From positions 105,315 to 169,314 of the forward strand of contig NZ_JADDJF010000005.1 in assembly GCF_017811755.1 (NCBI RefSeq): DNA of 64,000 nt. Reading direction: 5' to 3'. Numbering within the stretch: the first letter of the stretch is position 1; every line of letters starts with the position of its first letter. The translations under genes were made by a program, and so were the position numbers. Below, piece by piece: positions 51,108 to 60,835 of this stretch. A model generated the notes under the pieces. It did no database searches, was not told where the DNA came from, and saw nothing but the letters and a program-made list of their open reading frames with translations. Source of the DNA: Pararhodobacter sp. SW119 (GTDB lineage Bacteria > Pseudomonadota > Alphaproteobacteria > Rhodobacterales > Rhodobacteraceae).

Positions 51108-52136
51108 TCAAAGCAGGCCCGCGAGCGTATCCCGCTTTATCGAATTGATTTCTGAGGCACTGAGGATCTGCGCGTTTTTTCCAATGCGCGATGCGAGTCT
51201 GCGGGTGTCTGGAACATCAGCGTTGGCGATAAACGCCTCATGGGACGTTGTCGCAAGTGCACGCAATATTGACTGAGCGTCACGATCAACGACCCGACGG
51301 GCTTCTCCAACTAGCAAGAGATCAGAAGCCAATGGCACCCAAACCGCTTGGAGGGAATCATCCCGATCCAGAAATGGGGTTAGCTTGCGGGCAGTAACAA
51401 ACGCGACCATTGTATCCGGGCAAATGAGGTTGCCAGCGAAACCTGATTTCAACCTGAAACTAAGCCCCCTATAACGATCTCTTCGACTGCTATTGTCGGT
51501 CGCGCCCATAATCGCTTTAATGTGAGAGTTTTTTGCCCATTCCAACCTGTCCCTAACCAATTCCTGAAGCGATTGGCGGGCTTCGACCATTGCGAGCTTC
51601 GAAACTTTCTTCCCAAGTATATCAAAATTCCGAACAGCGATTCTTCTGATTTCCTCTCGTTGAACTGGATCAGCAATCTCTTTAGCAAGCATCTGATCAA
51701 TCTCATTGGGATTGTCGCGAGCATACTTGCGCATCATTTGCGAAAAAACTCTCGGATTCGAAAACCAACGATTTAACTCTCCAGCGAGATCAAGGAAAAT
51801 ATCCGCGAATTGCTCCCTAATGAACTTGGTCCGCGCTTCGAGATGCGCAATGAGTGACGCAATGGATTCGGTGTGCTCAGTTGCAATACATCCACCGCCC
51901 TGTAAGTACTTCACTAGCCCCTGTAGTTCATTCTCGGAACTCGTAATCATCGAGTCAGCCCCGATGCCGGGCTCGAAATCGAAGAAATCTCGTTGCGCAC
52001 CGAAGTTCCTGGTCCCGACCGGGAAAGGAGCCTTGTCTTTCTGGTAAACGATTACCGAAGTGTAACCGGGTTTACGTTCGTTTCCGAAGCCGCGCTGTAT
52101 CGCCTGCCAGAAGTGGTGTTGATTCCGACCAGCCAT
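51108..52136 (-). CDS. DUF4238-like protein of lower GC content
   Basis: 342 residues. The opening RNQHHFWQAIQRGFG resembles the His-rich DUF4238 start (NHxxPQxxLRxF), followed by GTRNFGAQRDFFDFEPG and SENELQGLVKYLQGGG. The remaining chain is helical and soluble. The function of DUF4238 is unknown; genes of this type are often found in variable islands. Base composition is visibly more A/T-rich (near half) than the flanks, pointing to horizontal gain. ATG 52136 follows GGAGAG; a longer frame to 52193 exists. Confidence 0.7.
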   Translation of the reverse strand: MAGRNQHHFWQAIQRGFGNERKPGYTSVIVYQKDKAPFPVGTRNFGAQRDFFDFEPGIGADSMITSSENELQGLVKYLQGGGCIATEHTESIASLIAHLEARTKFIREQFADIFLDLAGELNRWFSNPRVFSQMMRKYARDNPNEIDQMLAKEIADPVQREEIRRIAVRNFDILGKKVSKLAMVEARQSLQELVRDRLEWAKNSHIKAIMGATDNSSRRDRYRGLSFRLKSGFAGNLICPDTMVAFVTARKLTPFLDRDDSLQAVWVPLASDLLLVGEARRVVDRDAQSILRALATTSHEAFIANADVPDTRRLASRIGKNAQILSASEINSIKRDTLAGLL

Positions 52137-52353
52137 CCGCTCTCCAAGGCTGTTCTGCAAAATTACAGCACCATGCGCTCGCTGGCGCGTCAATAGCTGC
52201 GTATCCGCTTCTCAACCTCACGAAAGCAAAGCCATACAACTATACACCAGTGCCTCACTTTCGGCCCTGATCACGTCTTTAATCTCATCTTTTCAACACA
52301 TTGATGCGCTGTCCGCATGCGGACACTCGCAGCCAGCTTCCCCTTTCCGCCTG

Positions 52354-52830
52354 TCAGGCCGGCGCCTGGCCCGAGGACTGACCCGATGCCTCCTGCATGG
52401 CGTCGATCTTGCCGATGTTGGCGACCACGCTCTCGCGCTGTTTCTTCAGGACCTCGACCTCGGCCTTCTTCACGTCGCGGCCGGCGATCTCGCATTCCCG
52501 AAGCGCGTCGTCATAGGCTTCCAGGATCCGCTTCTCGCCGTCGCGCAGGCCGGGCAGCAGGCTCTTCTCGTCCGCCGTCAGCGCGAAGCGGACGTTCAGC
52601 ACCACCTTGTGGACCACGCTCATGAACGACCCGTCGGAATCCGGCCGCTCACCGCGCTCCAGCAACAGCCCCGCCAGTTCATGCGCGTGGCTCATGTGGG
52701 TCTTGCGCAGCTCGTCGCACAGGTCGCCGACATTGGCGCGCCGGCCGATCTCGCGGGCTTCCTCGTATCCCTTGGCGGCATCGACGACCTTGGTATGCAG
52801 GCTCGAGATGGTCTCGGACGGGGTGGGCAT
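52354..52830 (-). CDS. PA2169-family four-helix-bundle protein (DUF2383)
   Basis: 158 residues, all-helical: TISSLHTKVVDAAKGYEEAREIG, LCDELRKTHMSHAHELAGLLLERGERPDSDGSF and LRDGEKRILEAYDDALRE match the ferritin-like DUF2383 pattern. Function unknown; the family is often stress-induced. The gene is monocistronic, with no partner nearby. Confidence 0.85.
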   Translation of the reverse strand: MPTPSETISSLHTKVVDAAKGYEEAREIGRRANVGDLCDELRKTHMSHAHELAGLLLERGERPDSDGSFMSVVHKVVLNVRFALTADEKSLLPGLRDGEKRILEAYDDALRECEIAGRDVKKAEVEVLKKQRESVVANIGKIDAMQEASGQSSGQAPA

Positions 52831-53023
52831 GGCGGGCTCCTTTCTGGACTCACTGGATGGGGTTTCAATTCACAACCCGCCATCCGGTTCCCCCGCGGGA
52901 CGGGTAAGCGGCGCCCCGGCGCGCCGCCCACCGCCCCCCGCTGCGACAAACCGCCGGGCACCCGCGGGATGACAAACGCGGGTCGGTGGCCTATTTATGG
53001 GGGCAGAAAGAAGGAGCGCGCGC

Positions 53024-53407
53024 ATGCCCGGCAGATCGACCGACAGCATCGAGATGGACGCGGACGGCTACGACCTGCCCGGCCGCCCCCCGCGCCTCGT
53101 GCGCCTCTACATCCGCCAGTGCCTGATCGGCTTCGCGCTGGCCGCGGTCTTCGTCGGCCTGCTGCTGGGCTTCGACGTCGCCGGCCTGCGCGGCCTGATC
53201 CTGTCGACGCAGGGCGGCTGGATCGCGCTCGGGCTTCTGGTGGTGTTCAACGGCCTCGTCTTCGCCGGCGTACAGTTCGCGATCACCATCATGCGGATGG
53301 GCGAGCCGCAGAGCCCCGGCGGTGGTCAACGCCTGCGCGTGCTGATGCCACGCGGCGGCCCCATCCCGCGCCCGATCCCGGTCGAGGCCGACACGCCCGA
53401 CCGCTGA
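53024..53407 (+). CDS. Small membrane protein with two helices, unknown function
   Basis: 127 residues. A hydrophilic lead of about 30 residues is followed by two helices (LIGFALAAVFVGLLLGF and WIALGLLVVFNGLVFAGVQFAITIM) and a Pro/Arg-rich tail. I do not recognise a named family, although similar two-helix proteins are common in Rhodobacterales. ATG 53024 has AAGGAG seven bases upstream, which supports this as real. Confidence 0.7.
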   Translation: MPGRSTDSIEMDADGYDLPGRPPRLVRLYIRQCLIGFALAAVFVGLLLGFDVAGLRGLILSTQGGWIALGLLVVFNGLVFAGVQFAITIMRMGEPQSPGGGQRLRVLMPRGGPIPRPIPVEADTPDR

Positions 53408-53764
53408 CTCTCACGCCACAAGAACCGGAGGACGCGCACCCCGGTACGCACCGAAGGTCATTTCATTTCGGGCGATTGAGTGGCGGGCCCGCAGCGACCG
53501 TGGTCGGCGTGAGTTTCCCGAGAGCCTGAACATTCAGGTGGGCGCCAGATACCGAGGCCAGGACCCCGGCAGAGCCAGCCCCCTCGGAAAGGAGTATAGG
53601 CCACTGGAAAAGGGCCTTCCACGCGAAGAGCAGAACCCGCCACCCACTGAGGTAGGGCGCGCGCGGGCGTTTCGCAAGCCCCGGATTGCAGGCGGCGCCC
53701 GCGTCATCGAAGCGTCACAGGGCTGACGTATATTCGTCTTGAACGCGCGCTTCGGAGGCGTCCC
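53408..53764. other. 357-base gap with a TATATT promoter element
   Basis: No gene recognised. Near the end, CGTCA-cagggc-TGACG (53713-53728) directly abuts TATATT (53729-53734), a good -10 hexamer about 30 bases before the CHAD gene; the -35 is not clear. The inverted repeat may be an operator. Confidence 0.45.
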
Positions 53765-54667
53765 ATGCCGTTCCAGCTGAAGTCCAGTGACCGCTCCGTC
53801 GAAACCGGGCTGCGCCGGATCGCCCGCGGCCAGCTGGACGAGGCGCGCGACCGGCTGAAGGCGGATCTCGCCGGCGATCCCGCTTCGGTACACGGCCTGC
53901 GCAAGGCGACGAAGAAGCTGCGCGGGCTGCTGCGCCTGATTCGCCCGGTCTGCCCGACCGCGCGCGCCGAAACCGCAAGGCTGCGCGACGCCGCCCGGCA
54001 GATCGCCGGGCTCCGCGATGCCGAGGTGATGCTGCGGACGTTCGAAACGCTCGAGGCCACGCTCCCCGCCGACGCGATCCCACCGCTGCGCGCCCTGCTG
54101 GAGTCGCGACGGCAGCAGGCGACCGACCCCGACGCCCTGATCGCGGCGCGGCGGGTATTTTCCGACGAGATCAAGGCGATGCGGAAGCGTTGCGGCCGGT
54201 GGAAGATCAAGGGCCAGGAATTCGACGCCCTGCGCCCGGGACTGACCGCGACCTGGCGGCGCTGCCGGAAGGGCGCGAAACGCGCGCGCACCGCCCTCGG
54301 CGATCCCGGCCTACCCGCGGACGCCTTTCACGACTGGCGAAAAGCGGTGAAGCAGCACTGGTATCAGGCCCGCCTTCTGCTGCCGATCTGGCCCGAACTG
54401 ATGGCGCCCCATGTCGAACAGGCTGGCGAACTGGGCGAACTCCTCGGCGACCACAACGACCTCGACGTGCTGCTGACGACGCTGGAATCGCCCCGCGCAC
54501 CTGCGGCAGAGCCGGCGCTCGCGGCGCTGCGCGAGGTGGTGATCGCCCGGCGTCGGGAGCTTGCCGCGCGATCCGTCGCGCTCGGCTCCCGGCTCTTTGC
54601 AGAGCCCGCGGACGCGCTTGCGGATCGCTGGGAAAGGTGGTGGCAACTCTGGCGCGCGCAGACCTGA
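53765..54667 (+). CDS. CHAD domain-containing protein
   Basis: 300 residues covering one CHAD helical domain. Conserved charged and His positions are visible: GLRRIARGQLDEARDRL, VHGLRKATKKLRGLLRLIRP, FHDWRKAVKQHWYQARLL and LGDHNDLDVLLTTLE. CHAD domains bind polyphosphate. No CYTH phosphatase domain is fused, and no polyphosphate kinase is adjacent. It lies just upstream of the exosortase operon but with its own promoter region. Confidence 0.9.
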   Translation: MPFQLKSSDRSVETGLRRIARGQLDEARDRLKADLAGDPASVHGLRKATKKLRGLLRLIRPVCPTARAETARLRDAARQIAGLRDAEVMLRTFETLEATLPADAIPPLRALLESRRQQATDPDALIAARRVFSDEIKAMRKRCGRWKIKGQEFDALRPGLTATWRRCRKGAKRARTALGDPGLPADAFHDWRKAVKQHWYQARLLLPIWPELMAPHVEQAGELGELLGDHNDLDVLLTTLESPRAPAAEPALAALREVVIARRRELAARSVALGSRLFAEPADALADRWERWWQLWRAQT

Positions 54668-54801
54668 AAACACCCGTCGAAGGCGACACACATCCATGTG
54701 TGAGGACGTGACCATTTCGAAACGTTAGTGTATCAATAAATCGATTGTGCACCCGGCGCTGGCCGTGGTGATGTGTTGAAACTGGTGGATTTGAAGAAGT
54801 C

Positions 54802-56409
54802 ATGTCAGCGTCTCCGGATATCTCCCTTCGCCCGAGCGGGTTGCGAAGCTTTCTGAACTGGGGGGTCTTCTGGCTCGTCGTTGCGGTGACCGGGTCGGTC
54901 GTCTTCTTCTGGGAAGGCATTGCCGAACTTCTGGCCGCCTGGCGGACGCCGGAATACAGCCACGGGCCGCTGATCCCGGTTCTGTCGGCGCTGCTGTTCC
55001 TGCGCCAGTTGAAGACCGTGCCGATCGAGACCGGGACGACGCTGAACCGCTGGCCGGGACTTGCGCTGCTGGTCTTCTCGCTCGCGCTCGCCTTCGCCGG
55101 CAAGATGATCGGCATCGGCGACATCGTCGCCTATGGCCTGATCCTCTGGTGGGGGGCGGTGCTGCTGATCAGCTTTGGCTGGCAGACCGGCAAGCATTTC
55201 TGGCCGCCGATCGTGCATCTGGTCTACATGCTGCCGCTTCCCGGCGCGCTCTACTTCGGGATGTCGACCTTCCTGCAGGGCATCTCGTCCGAGATGGGCG
55301 TCGCGCTTCTGCACCTGCTGCGCGTGCCGGTCTATCTGGAAGGCAACATCATCGATCTGGGGGATTTCAAGCTGCATGTCGCCGAGGCGTGCTCGGGCCT
55401 GCGCTACCTCTTCCCGATCCTCAGCTTCTCCTATGTCTTTGCGGTGCTCTATCAGGGACCGATGTGGCACAAGGCCCTGCTGCTCGTCGCCGCGGCGCCG
55501 ATCACGGTGATCCTGAATTCCGTCCGCATCGCCATCGCCGGCGTGATCGTCCAGCACTGGGGCGTCGACTGGGTCGAGGGGTTCACCCATTTCTTCGAAG
55601 GCTGGGTCATCTTCCTGTCGGCCGTGGCGCTGCTGGTGCTGCTCTCATGGATTCTCCTGCAGCTGCGCCGCCCGCGGGTCGGCGTGCTGCAGGCGCTCGA
55701 CCTGGATACGACCGGTCTTGGAACCCAGGCGATGCGCCTCCGGCTGATCGAGCCGTCGCGGACGCTGATCTTCGGGGCGCTGCTGGGGCTGGTGCTGGGC
55801 CTCGTCTGGCAAGCGATACCCGAGCGTGAACCGGTCGTCGTGACACGCGATCCGTTCGGCGCCTTCCCGCACCAGTTGGGCGGCTGGCAGGCGACGCCGC
55901 TGCCGCCACTCGACCCGCAAGTGGCGCAGATCCTGGCCGCCGACGACTATCATTCCGCCATCCTGCGCAACCCGCGCGCCGATGCGCCGGTCGAGCTGTT
56001 CATGGCGTGGTACAGCGACCAGATGCGCGGCGGCGTCCACTCGCCCGAGGTCTGCCTGCCCGGCGGCGGCTGGGAGATCGCGCGGCTGGAGCGGATCGAC
56101 GTCAGCGAGGAGTTCGGCAACGGCGCGACCTTCACGCTCAACCGCGCCGTCATCCAGCGCGGGATGGAGCGTTCGCTGGTGTATTACTGGTACGAGCAGC
56201 AGGGGCAGCGCACCGCGTCCGAATTCACCGCGAAGATGCAGTTGATGTCCGGCAAGCTGCGCAACGGCCGTCAGGACAGCGCCATCGTGCGCCTGATCAC
56301 CCCGATCGGCGTCGAAGAACCGCAGCAGGTCGCCGAGCAGCGGCTGCGCGATGCGCTTGGCGAAGTTCTGGAGCCCCTGCCGCGATTCGTTCCGGGGCTT
56401 CGCAACTGA
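54802..56409 (+). CDS. xrtD: Exosortase XrtD fused to EpsI (VPLPA-CTERM-specific type)
   Basis: 535 residues. The N-terminal part (about residues 20-300) is an eight-helix exosortase with the catalytic Cys197 in EACSGLRYL, Arg242 in NSVRIAI, and His263 in FTHFFEGW. The C-terminal part (about 330-535) is an EpsI-like domain with HSPEVCLPGGGW. This fusion is the form called XrtD, which cleaves and sorts proteins with a VPLPA-CTERM tail at the inner membrane. No substrate with that tail is visible in the window. A TPR lipoprotein follows 142 bases later; the region upstream is strikingly A/T-rich (54715-54760). Confidence 0.92.
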   Translation: MSASPDISLRPSGLRSFLNWGVFWLVVAVTGSVVFFWEGIAELLAAWRTPEYSHGPLIPVLSALLFLRQLKTVPIETGTTLNRWPGLALLVFSLALAFAGKMIGIGDIVAYGLILWWGAVLLISFGWQTGKHFWPPIVHLVYMLPLPGALYFGMSTFLQGISSEMGVALLHLLRVPVYLEGNIIDLGDFKLHVAEACSGLRYLFPILSFSYVFAVLYQGPMWHKALLLVAAAPITVILNSVRIAIAGVIVQHWGVDWVEGFTHFFEGWVIFLSAVALLVLLSWILLQLRRPRVGVLQALDLDTTGLGTQAMRLRLIEPSRTLIFGALLGLVLGLVWQAIPEREPVVVTRDPFGAFPHQLGGWQATPLPPLDPQVAQILAADDYHSAILRNPRADAPVELFMAWYSDQMRGGVHSPEVCLPGGGWEIARLERIDVSEEFGNGATFTLNRAVIQRGMERSLVYYWYEQQGQRTASEFTAKMQLMSGKLRNGRQDSAIVRLITPIGVEEPQQVAEQRLRDALGEVLEPLPRFVPGLRN

Positions 56410-56551
56410 CCTGAACAGAGCGATGATTTCCCGGCTCGACACGGCGCATGAAACCAGACGGTGTTGCCGGAAACCGTCCCGGTGCACTATCGTGGCCATG
56501 TCCGCTTCCCGAATTTACACGCTTCCGCTCTTGCAATGAAATGAGTGCCTC

Positions 56552-58984
56552 ATGATCAGATTGATCCTTCCGTTGGTCCTTGCCGCGACTGTCAGCCTCG
56601 CGGCGTGCGAAAACTCCGAGCGGAGAGCCGAGCGCCATTTCGAAAGCGGCGTCGCCCTGCTGGAATCGGGGGAGGTGAGCCAGGCGCTGCTGGAACTGCG
56701 CAATGCCGTACGCCTGAAGGACGACTTCCCCGAGGCGCGCGTGCTCATCGCGCGCACGCTTCGCGAAAGGGGCGAGGCCGGCGCCGCCTTCGCCGAATAC
56801 CAGCGCCTGGTCGATCAGCACCCCGATAGCCTGGAAGGCCGGCTTGCCCTCGGCGAACTGGCCTTCGAGAGTGCGAACTGGGAAGCCGCCGAACGGCACG
56901 GGCGCGCCGCGCTGGAACTGGCGCCGGACGATCGGGTCGCGCAGCTGATCGGCGCGGCCCTCGACTACCGCGACGCTTCCATTGCGTCCGATGCGAATGC
57001 CGCGGGCGAGGCCGTGGCCACCGTGCGCGCGCATCTCGACGAGGTTTCGGAAGAAAACCTGACCGCCTGGCGGATCGTCATCGACCACACCGCCAATACC
57101 AGCGACCGTGGGGCCTTGCTGAGCACGCTGAACGCCGCGATCGAGGCCCGCCCGGACATCTACGACTTCCACCGGATGCGCCTTGGCATTCTGGCCGAAC
57201 TGGAACGCGAGGCCGACATACCCGGCGCGTTGCGAGCGATGCTCGCGCAGTTCCCGGAACGCGAAGAACCGCGCGGCATCATGGTGGCCTGGTACATGCA
57301 GCAGGGCGATCTCGCCGCCGCCGAGGCGTTCCTGCGCGAACTGACGGGCGCTCCGGATGCGGGCGCCAGCGAAAAACTGGTCGTCGTCGAGTTTCTCCGC
57401 CTCACCTCGGGCGATGACGCCGCGCTGGAAGAACTCGACCAGCTGATCGCGGCGGAACCCGACGCCACGGCCGACCTGGCAACCTACCGCGCGCTCCGCG
57501 CCAGCATCCGGTTCGAGCGCGGAGAACGCGACACGGCGCTGAGCGAGATGCAATCCCTGCTAGAAGAAACCGAAGCCGACGAACGCACGAACAACCTGCG
57601 GCTGGTTTATGCCCAGATGCTGCTCGCGACGGACGCCGAGGATCAGGCACGCACCCAGGTCGACCGCATCCTCGAGGACGACGCGAGCCATGTCGAGGCG
57701 CTGAAGCTGCGCGCGACTTGGCTGATCGAAGCCGACCGACCCGGCGAAGCCCTGGCCGCGCTGCGGACCGCGCAGGGCGCCGCGCCGCGCGATCCCCAGC
57801 TTATGATGCTGATGGGCCAGGCGCACGAACGCGGGGGCGAGCGCGACCTTGCCGGCGAACGCTACGCGCTGGCGGCCGAGTTCTCCGGCAACGCGGCGCG
57901 CGAGGCGCTCAACTATGCCCGGTACCTCTTCGAGGCCGACCGCATCGACAGCGCCGAATCCGTGCTCAGCAGCGCGCTGAACGTCTCGCCCCAGAGCCTG
58001 CCCCTGATGCGCGCGATGGCCGAGGTCCAGATGCGCCGCAACGACTGGGACCGCGTGACGCGACTGGTCTGGCAGATGCGCGCGCTGGACACCGACGCCG
58101 GAAACACCGCGGCGAACGAGGTCGAGGCGGAATTGCTGCTGCGCCAGGGACGCACGCAGGACACGATCACCTTCCTCGAAGGGATGGTGCGCGACGGCGC
58201 GGGTGTCGGCGCGGTGGCGCAGCTTGCGCGGACCCAGGTCATGCAGGGCGAACCCGAAGGCGCCCGGCGCCTGATCGAGGAACAACTTGCCGCCGAGCCC
58301 GGCAATCCGGCGCTGCGCTTCCTGCGCGCCGGCCTCTACCTTCTGGAAGATGACACCGAAGAGGCCGAGCAGATCTACCGCGACCTTGTCGCCGAATACC
58401 CCGGCGCCGAGCCGCCGCTGCGCGTCCTCTACTCGCTTCTGCAGATGCAGGGCCGCGACGACGAGGCCGAAGCGGTGATCGACGCCGCCCTGGACGCCGC
58501 ACCCGGCGCCCCCATGCCCCGCGTCCTGCGCGCGTCCGAGTTGGAGCGGAGGGGCGATATCGACGGCGCGATCGCCATCTACGAGGAACTCTACGCCGCC
58601 GACACCAACAACCTCATCCTCGCCAACAATCTCGCCAGCCTGATCTCGGCACATCGCGACGACGAAGAAAGCCTGAACCGCGCAACCGCCATCGCACAAC
58701 GCCTGCGCGGCATCGACATCCCGGCGTTCCAGGATACCTATGGATGGATCCAGTATCGCAGGGGCAACTACGCCGAAGCGCTCGAATACCTCGAACCCGC
58801 CGCGGCCGGCCTGCCCGACGATCCGTTGGTACAGTACCACCTGGGGATGACCTATCTGGCGCTCGAACGCAGCCAGGAGGCTCAAGAAACGCTCGAACGG
58901 GCGCTTACAATCGCGGGCGAGGACAACCTGCTGCCCCAATTCCGGCGCGCGCGGGAAGTCCTGCAATCACTCGACGCCGGGTAG
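56552..58984 (+). CDS. Exosortase-locus TPR lipoprotein
   Basis: 810 residues. A lipoprotein signal ends in LAAC (Cys19), and many tetratricopeptide repeats follow (HFESGVALLESGEVSQALLELRNAVRLKDDFPEARVLIARTL and about 15 more). It resembles the PEP-CTERM/exosortase-system TPR proteins (PrsT-like) linked to exopolysaccharide export. It should be anchored in the outer membrane or periplasm and bind partners. It follows xrtD on the same strand and is likely part of the same system. Confidence 0.88.
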   Translation: MIRLILPLVLAATVSLAACENSERRAERHFESGVALLESGEVSQALLELRNAVRLKDDFPEARVLIARTLRERGEAGAAFAEYQRLVDQHPDSLEGRLALGELAFESANWEAAERHGRAALELAPDDRVAQLIGAALDYRDASIASDANAAGEAVATVRAHLDEVSEENLTAWRIVIDHTANTSDRGALLSTLNAAIEARPDIYDFHRMRLGILAELEREADIPGALRAMLAQFPEREEPRGIMVAWYMQQGDLAAAEAFLRELTGAPDAGASEKLVVVEFLRLTSGDDAALEELDQLIAAEPDATADLATYRALRASIRFERGERDTALSEMQSLLEETEADERTNNLRLVYAQMLLATDAEDQARTQVDRILEDDASHVEALKLRATWLIEADRPGEALAALRTAQGAAPRDPQLMMLMGQAHERGGERDLAGERYALAAEFSGNAAREALNYARYLFEADRIDSAESVLSSALNVSPQSLPLMRAMAEVQMRRNDWDRVTRLVWQMRALDTDAGNTAANEVEAELLLRQGRTQDTITFLEGMVRDGAGVGAVAQLARTQVMQGEPEGARRLIEEQLAAEPGNPALRFLRAGLYLLEDDTEEAEQIYRDLVAEYPGAEPPLRVLYSLLQMQGRDDEAEAVIDAALDAAPGAPMPRVLRASELERRGDIDGAIAIYEELYAADTNNLILANNLASLISAHRDDEESLNRATAIAQRLRGIDIPAFQDTYGWIQYRRGNYAEALEYLEPAAAGLPDDPLVQYHLGMTYLALERSQEAQETLERALTIAGEDNLLPQFRRAREVLQSLDAG

Positions 58985-59454
58985 CGAGGAGGACTGCGGG
59001 ACAGGAGAATAGCTGCGGTTCCAGTGCCGCCCGAACCCGCCGACGCGAAAGGGGTTGGTAGCCCGCTCGCAGTTCCTCGCTGGCTCAGGTATTTCGAACG
59101 GTTTCCCGAAAACGCGATAGACCCCAAGCGACATTCGCGCGCAAGAAAGCAAATGACCCTCACGCACCGGTAAGGCGGCCGCGCGCGCCCGGCACTTATC
59201 CGCTTGACTTCAACGGACCCATCCCCCATTTGTACCCTGTCGCTGCGCTGCCGCGTGAGCATGCCGTGCCCGGATCGGGCCAACAGCGCAACCAGATATC
59301 AGTTCCCCATCACGCAGGGTTCCTGACGCGACTTTCAGGACGACGGGTCAAGCCCGTCCGTCCGCGAGTTGTGCAAACCCTCCCGGTCGCCATCGGTGCG
59401 GCCAACCACCGGTCACGTCGGCGCGACGGCCTTGCGTGGCAAGAAGGATTTGAA
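58985..59454. other. 470-base leader before the RNA helicase gene
   Basis: No gene is supported. A small hairpin GACGGG-TCAAG-CCCGTC lies near 59342. A long untranslated leader would fit a cold-induced DEAD-box gene, but I cannot locate the promoter. Confidence 0.45.
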
Positions 59455-60690
59455 ATGTTCGATTTCGACATGCTCGGCCTCGCGCCGGCGCTCAACACCG
59501 CGCTCCAGCGGGCCGGTTTCACCGAACCGACCCCGATCCAGAACCAGGCCATCCCGCTGGCCCTGGCCGGGCACGACATCATGGGCCTGGCGCAGACCGG
59601 CACCGGCAAGACGCTGGCCTTCGGGCTGCCGCTGGTCAACCACCTGCTGGCCGCGCCGGGGCGCCCCGCGCCGAAGACGGCCAAGGCGCTGATCCTGGCG
59701 CCGACGCGCGAGTTGACCAACCAGATCGCCGACGCGCTGCGCACCCTCACCACCGGCACCCGGATTTCCGTGGTCACCGTCGTCGGCGGACAGTCGATCG
59801 GCAAGCAGATCGCGCAGCTGGCGCGCGGCACCGACGTGCTGGTCGCCACGCCCGGGCGGCTGATCGACCTGATGGATCGCCGCGCCGTCGATCTGGGCAG
59901 CGTCCGCCACCTGGTGCTGGACGAGGCCGACCAGATGCTCGACATGGGCTTCATCCATGCGCTGCGCAAGATCGCGCCGCGGCTGGGAACGCCGCGCCAG
60001 ACCATGCTTTTCTCGGCCACCATGCCCAAGCAGATCGAGGAATTGAGCCGCGCCTATCTGAAGGATCCGCGCCGCGTGCAGGTCGCCCCGCCGGGCAAGG
60101 CGGCGGACAAGGTCACGCAGTCGGTGCACTTCCTCGACAAGGGCGCCAAGCCGACCAAGCTGCGCGAGATCCTGTCGCAGGACCTGAAGGCGCTGACGCT
60201 GGTCTTCGCGCGCACCAAGCACGGGGCCGAGAAGCTGATGAAGGGGCTGGTCGCGGACGGCTACAACGCCGCCTCGATCCACGGCAACAAGAGCCAGGGG
60301 CAGCGCGACCGCGCGATCAAGGCCTTCCGCGACGGCACGATCACCACGCTGGTGGCCACTGACGTCGCCGCGCGCGGCATCGACATCCCCGGCGTCGCCT
60401 ATGTCATCAACTACGATCTGCCCGAGGTGCCGGACAACTACATCCACCGCATCGGCCGCACCGCCCGCGCCGGGCGCGAGGGGGAGGCGATCGCCTTCTG
60501 CGCCCCCGACGAAGCCGGCTTGCTACAGCAGATCCAGAAGCTGATGAAGACCGACGTCCCGGTCGCCAGCGGCACGGCCCCGACATCCGAGGGTCTGGGC
60601 ACCCGCAGCACGCAAAGCCGCCGGCACGGCAACGGCGCGCCCCCGGCCCAGGCAAAGCGTCGCCGTCCCCGGCACCGTCACGCGGCCTGA
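59455..60690 (+). CDS. rhlE: DEAD-box ATP-dependent RNA helicase (RhlE type)
   Basis: 411 residues. All motifs are present: Q-motif region FTEPTPIQNQAIP, AQTGTGKT, PTRELTNQ, TPGRLIDL, DEAD, SAT, VFARTKHGAEKL, TDVAARGID, and HRIGRTARAGREG. A short basic tail follows (AQAKRRRPRHRHAA). The family unwinds RNA in ribosome assembly and RNA decay. ATG 59455 has AAGGA six bases upstream; the longer frame from 59230 is the untranslated leader. Confidence 0.94.
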   Translation: MFDFDMLGLAPALNTALQRAGFTEPTPIQNQAIPLALAGHDIMGLAQTGTGKTLAFGLPLVNHLLAAPGRPAPKTAKALILAPTRELTNQIADALRTLTTGTRISVVTVVGGQSIGKQIAQLARGTDVLVATPGRLIDLMDRRAVDLGSVRHLVLDEADQMLDMGFIHALRKIAPRLGTPRQTMLFSATMPKQIEELSRAYLKDPRRVQVAPPGKAADKVTQSVHFLDKGAKPTKLREILSQDLKALTLVFARTKHGAEKLMKGLVADGYNAASIHGNKSQGQRDRAIKAFRDGTITTLVATDVAARGIDIPGVAYVINYDLPEVPDNYIHRIGRTARAGREGEAIAFCAPDEAGLLQQIQKLMKTDVPVASGTAPTSEGLGTRSTQSRRHGNGAPPAQAKRRRPRHRHAA

Positions 60691-60754
60691 TCGTCACCGC
60701 AACTACCCACAGGATATCCCGGCGGGGCTGAGCAGGCGCCGCCGCAGCAGACCA

Positions 60755-60819
60755 CCAGATCGCGCTCGACCGTACGGCGCGAAGTGCTCGGGGTGTCGGG
60801 AACGGTACGCGCGATCTGG
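60755..60819. terminator. Inverted repeat between convergent rhlE and nadE
   Basis: CCAGATCGCG at 60755-60764 is exactly complementary to 60810-60819, separated by 45 bases. The loop is long, so a terminator role is uncertain. Confidence 0.3.
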
Positions 60820-60835
60820 CCGCTTCCCGCCCGCC

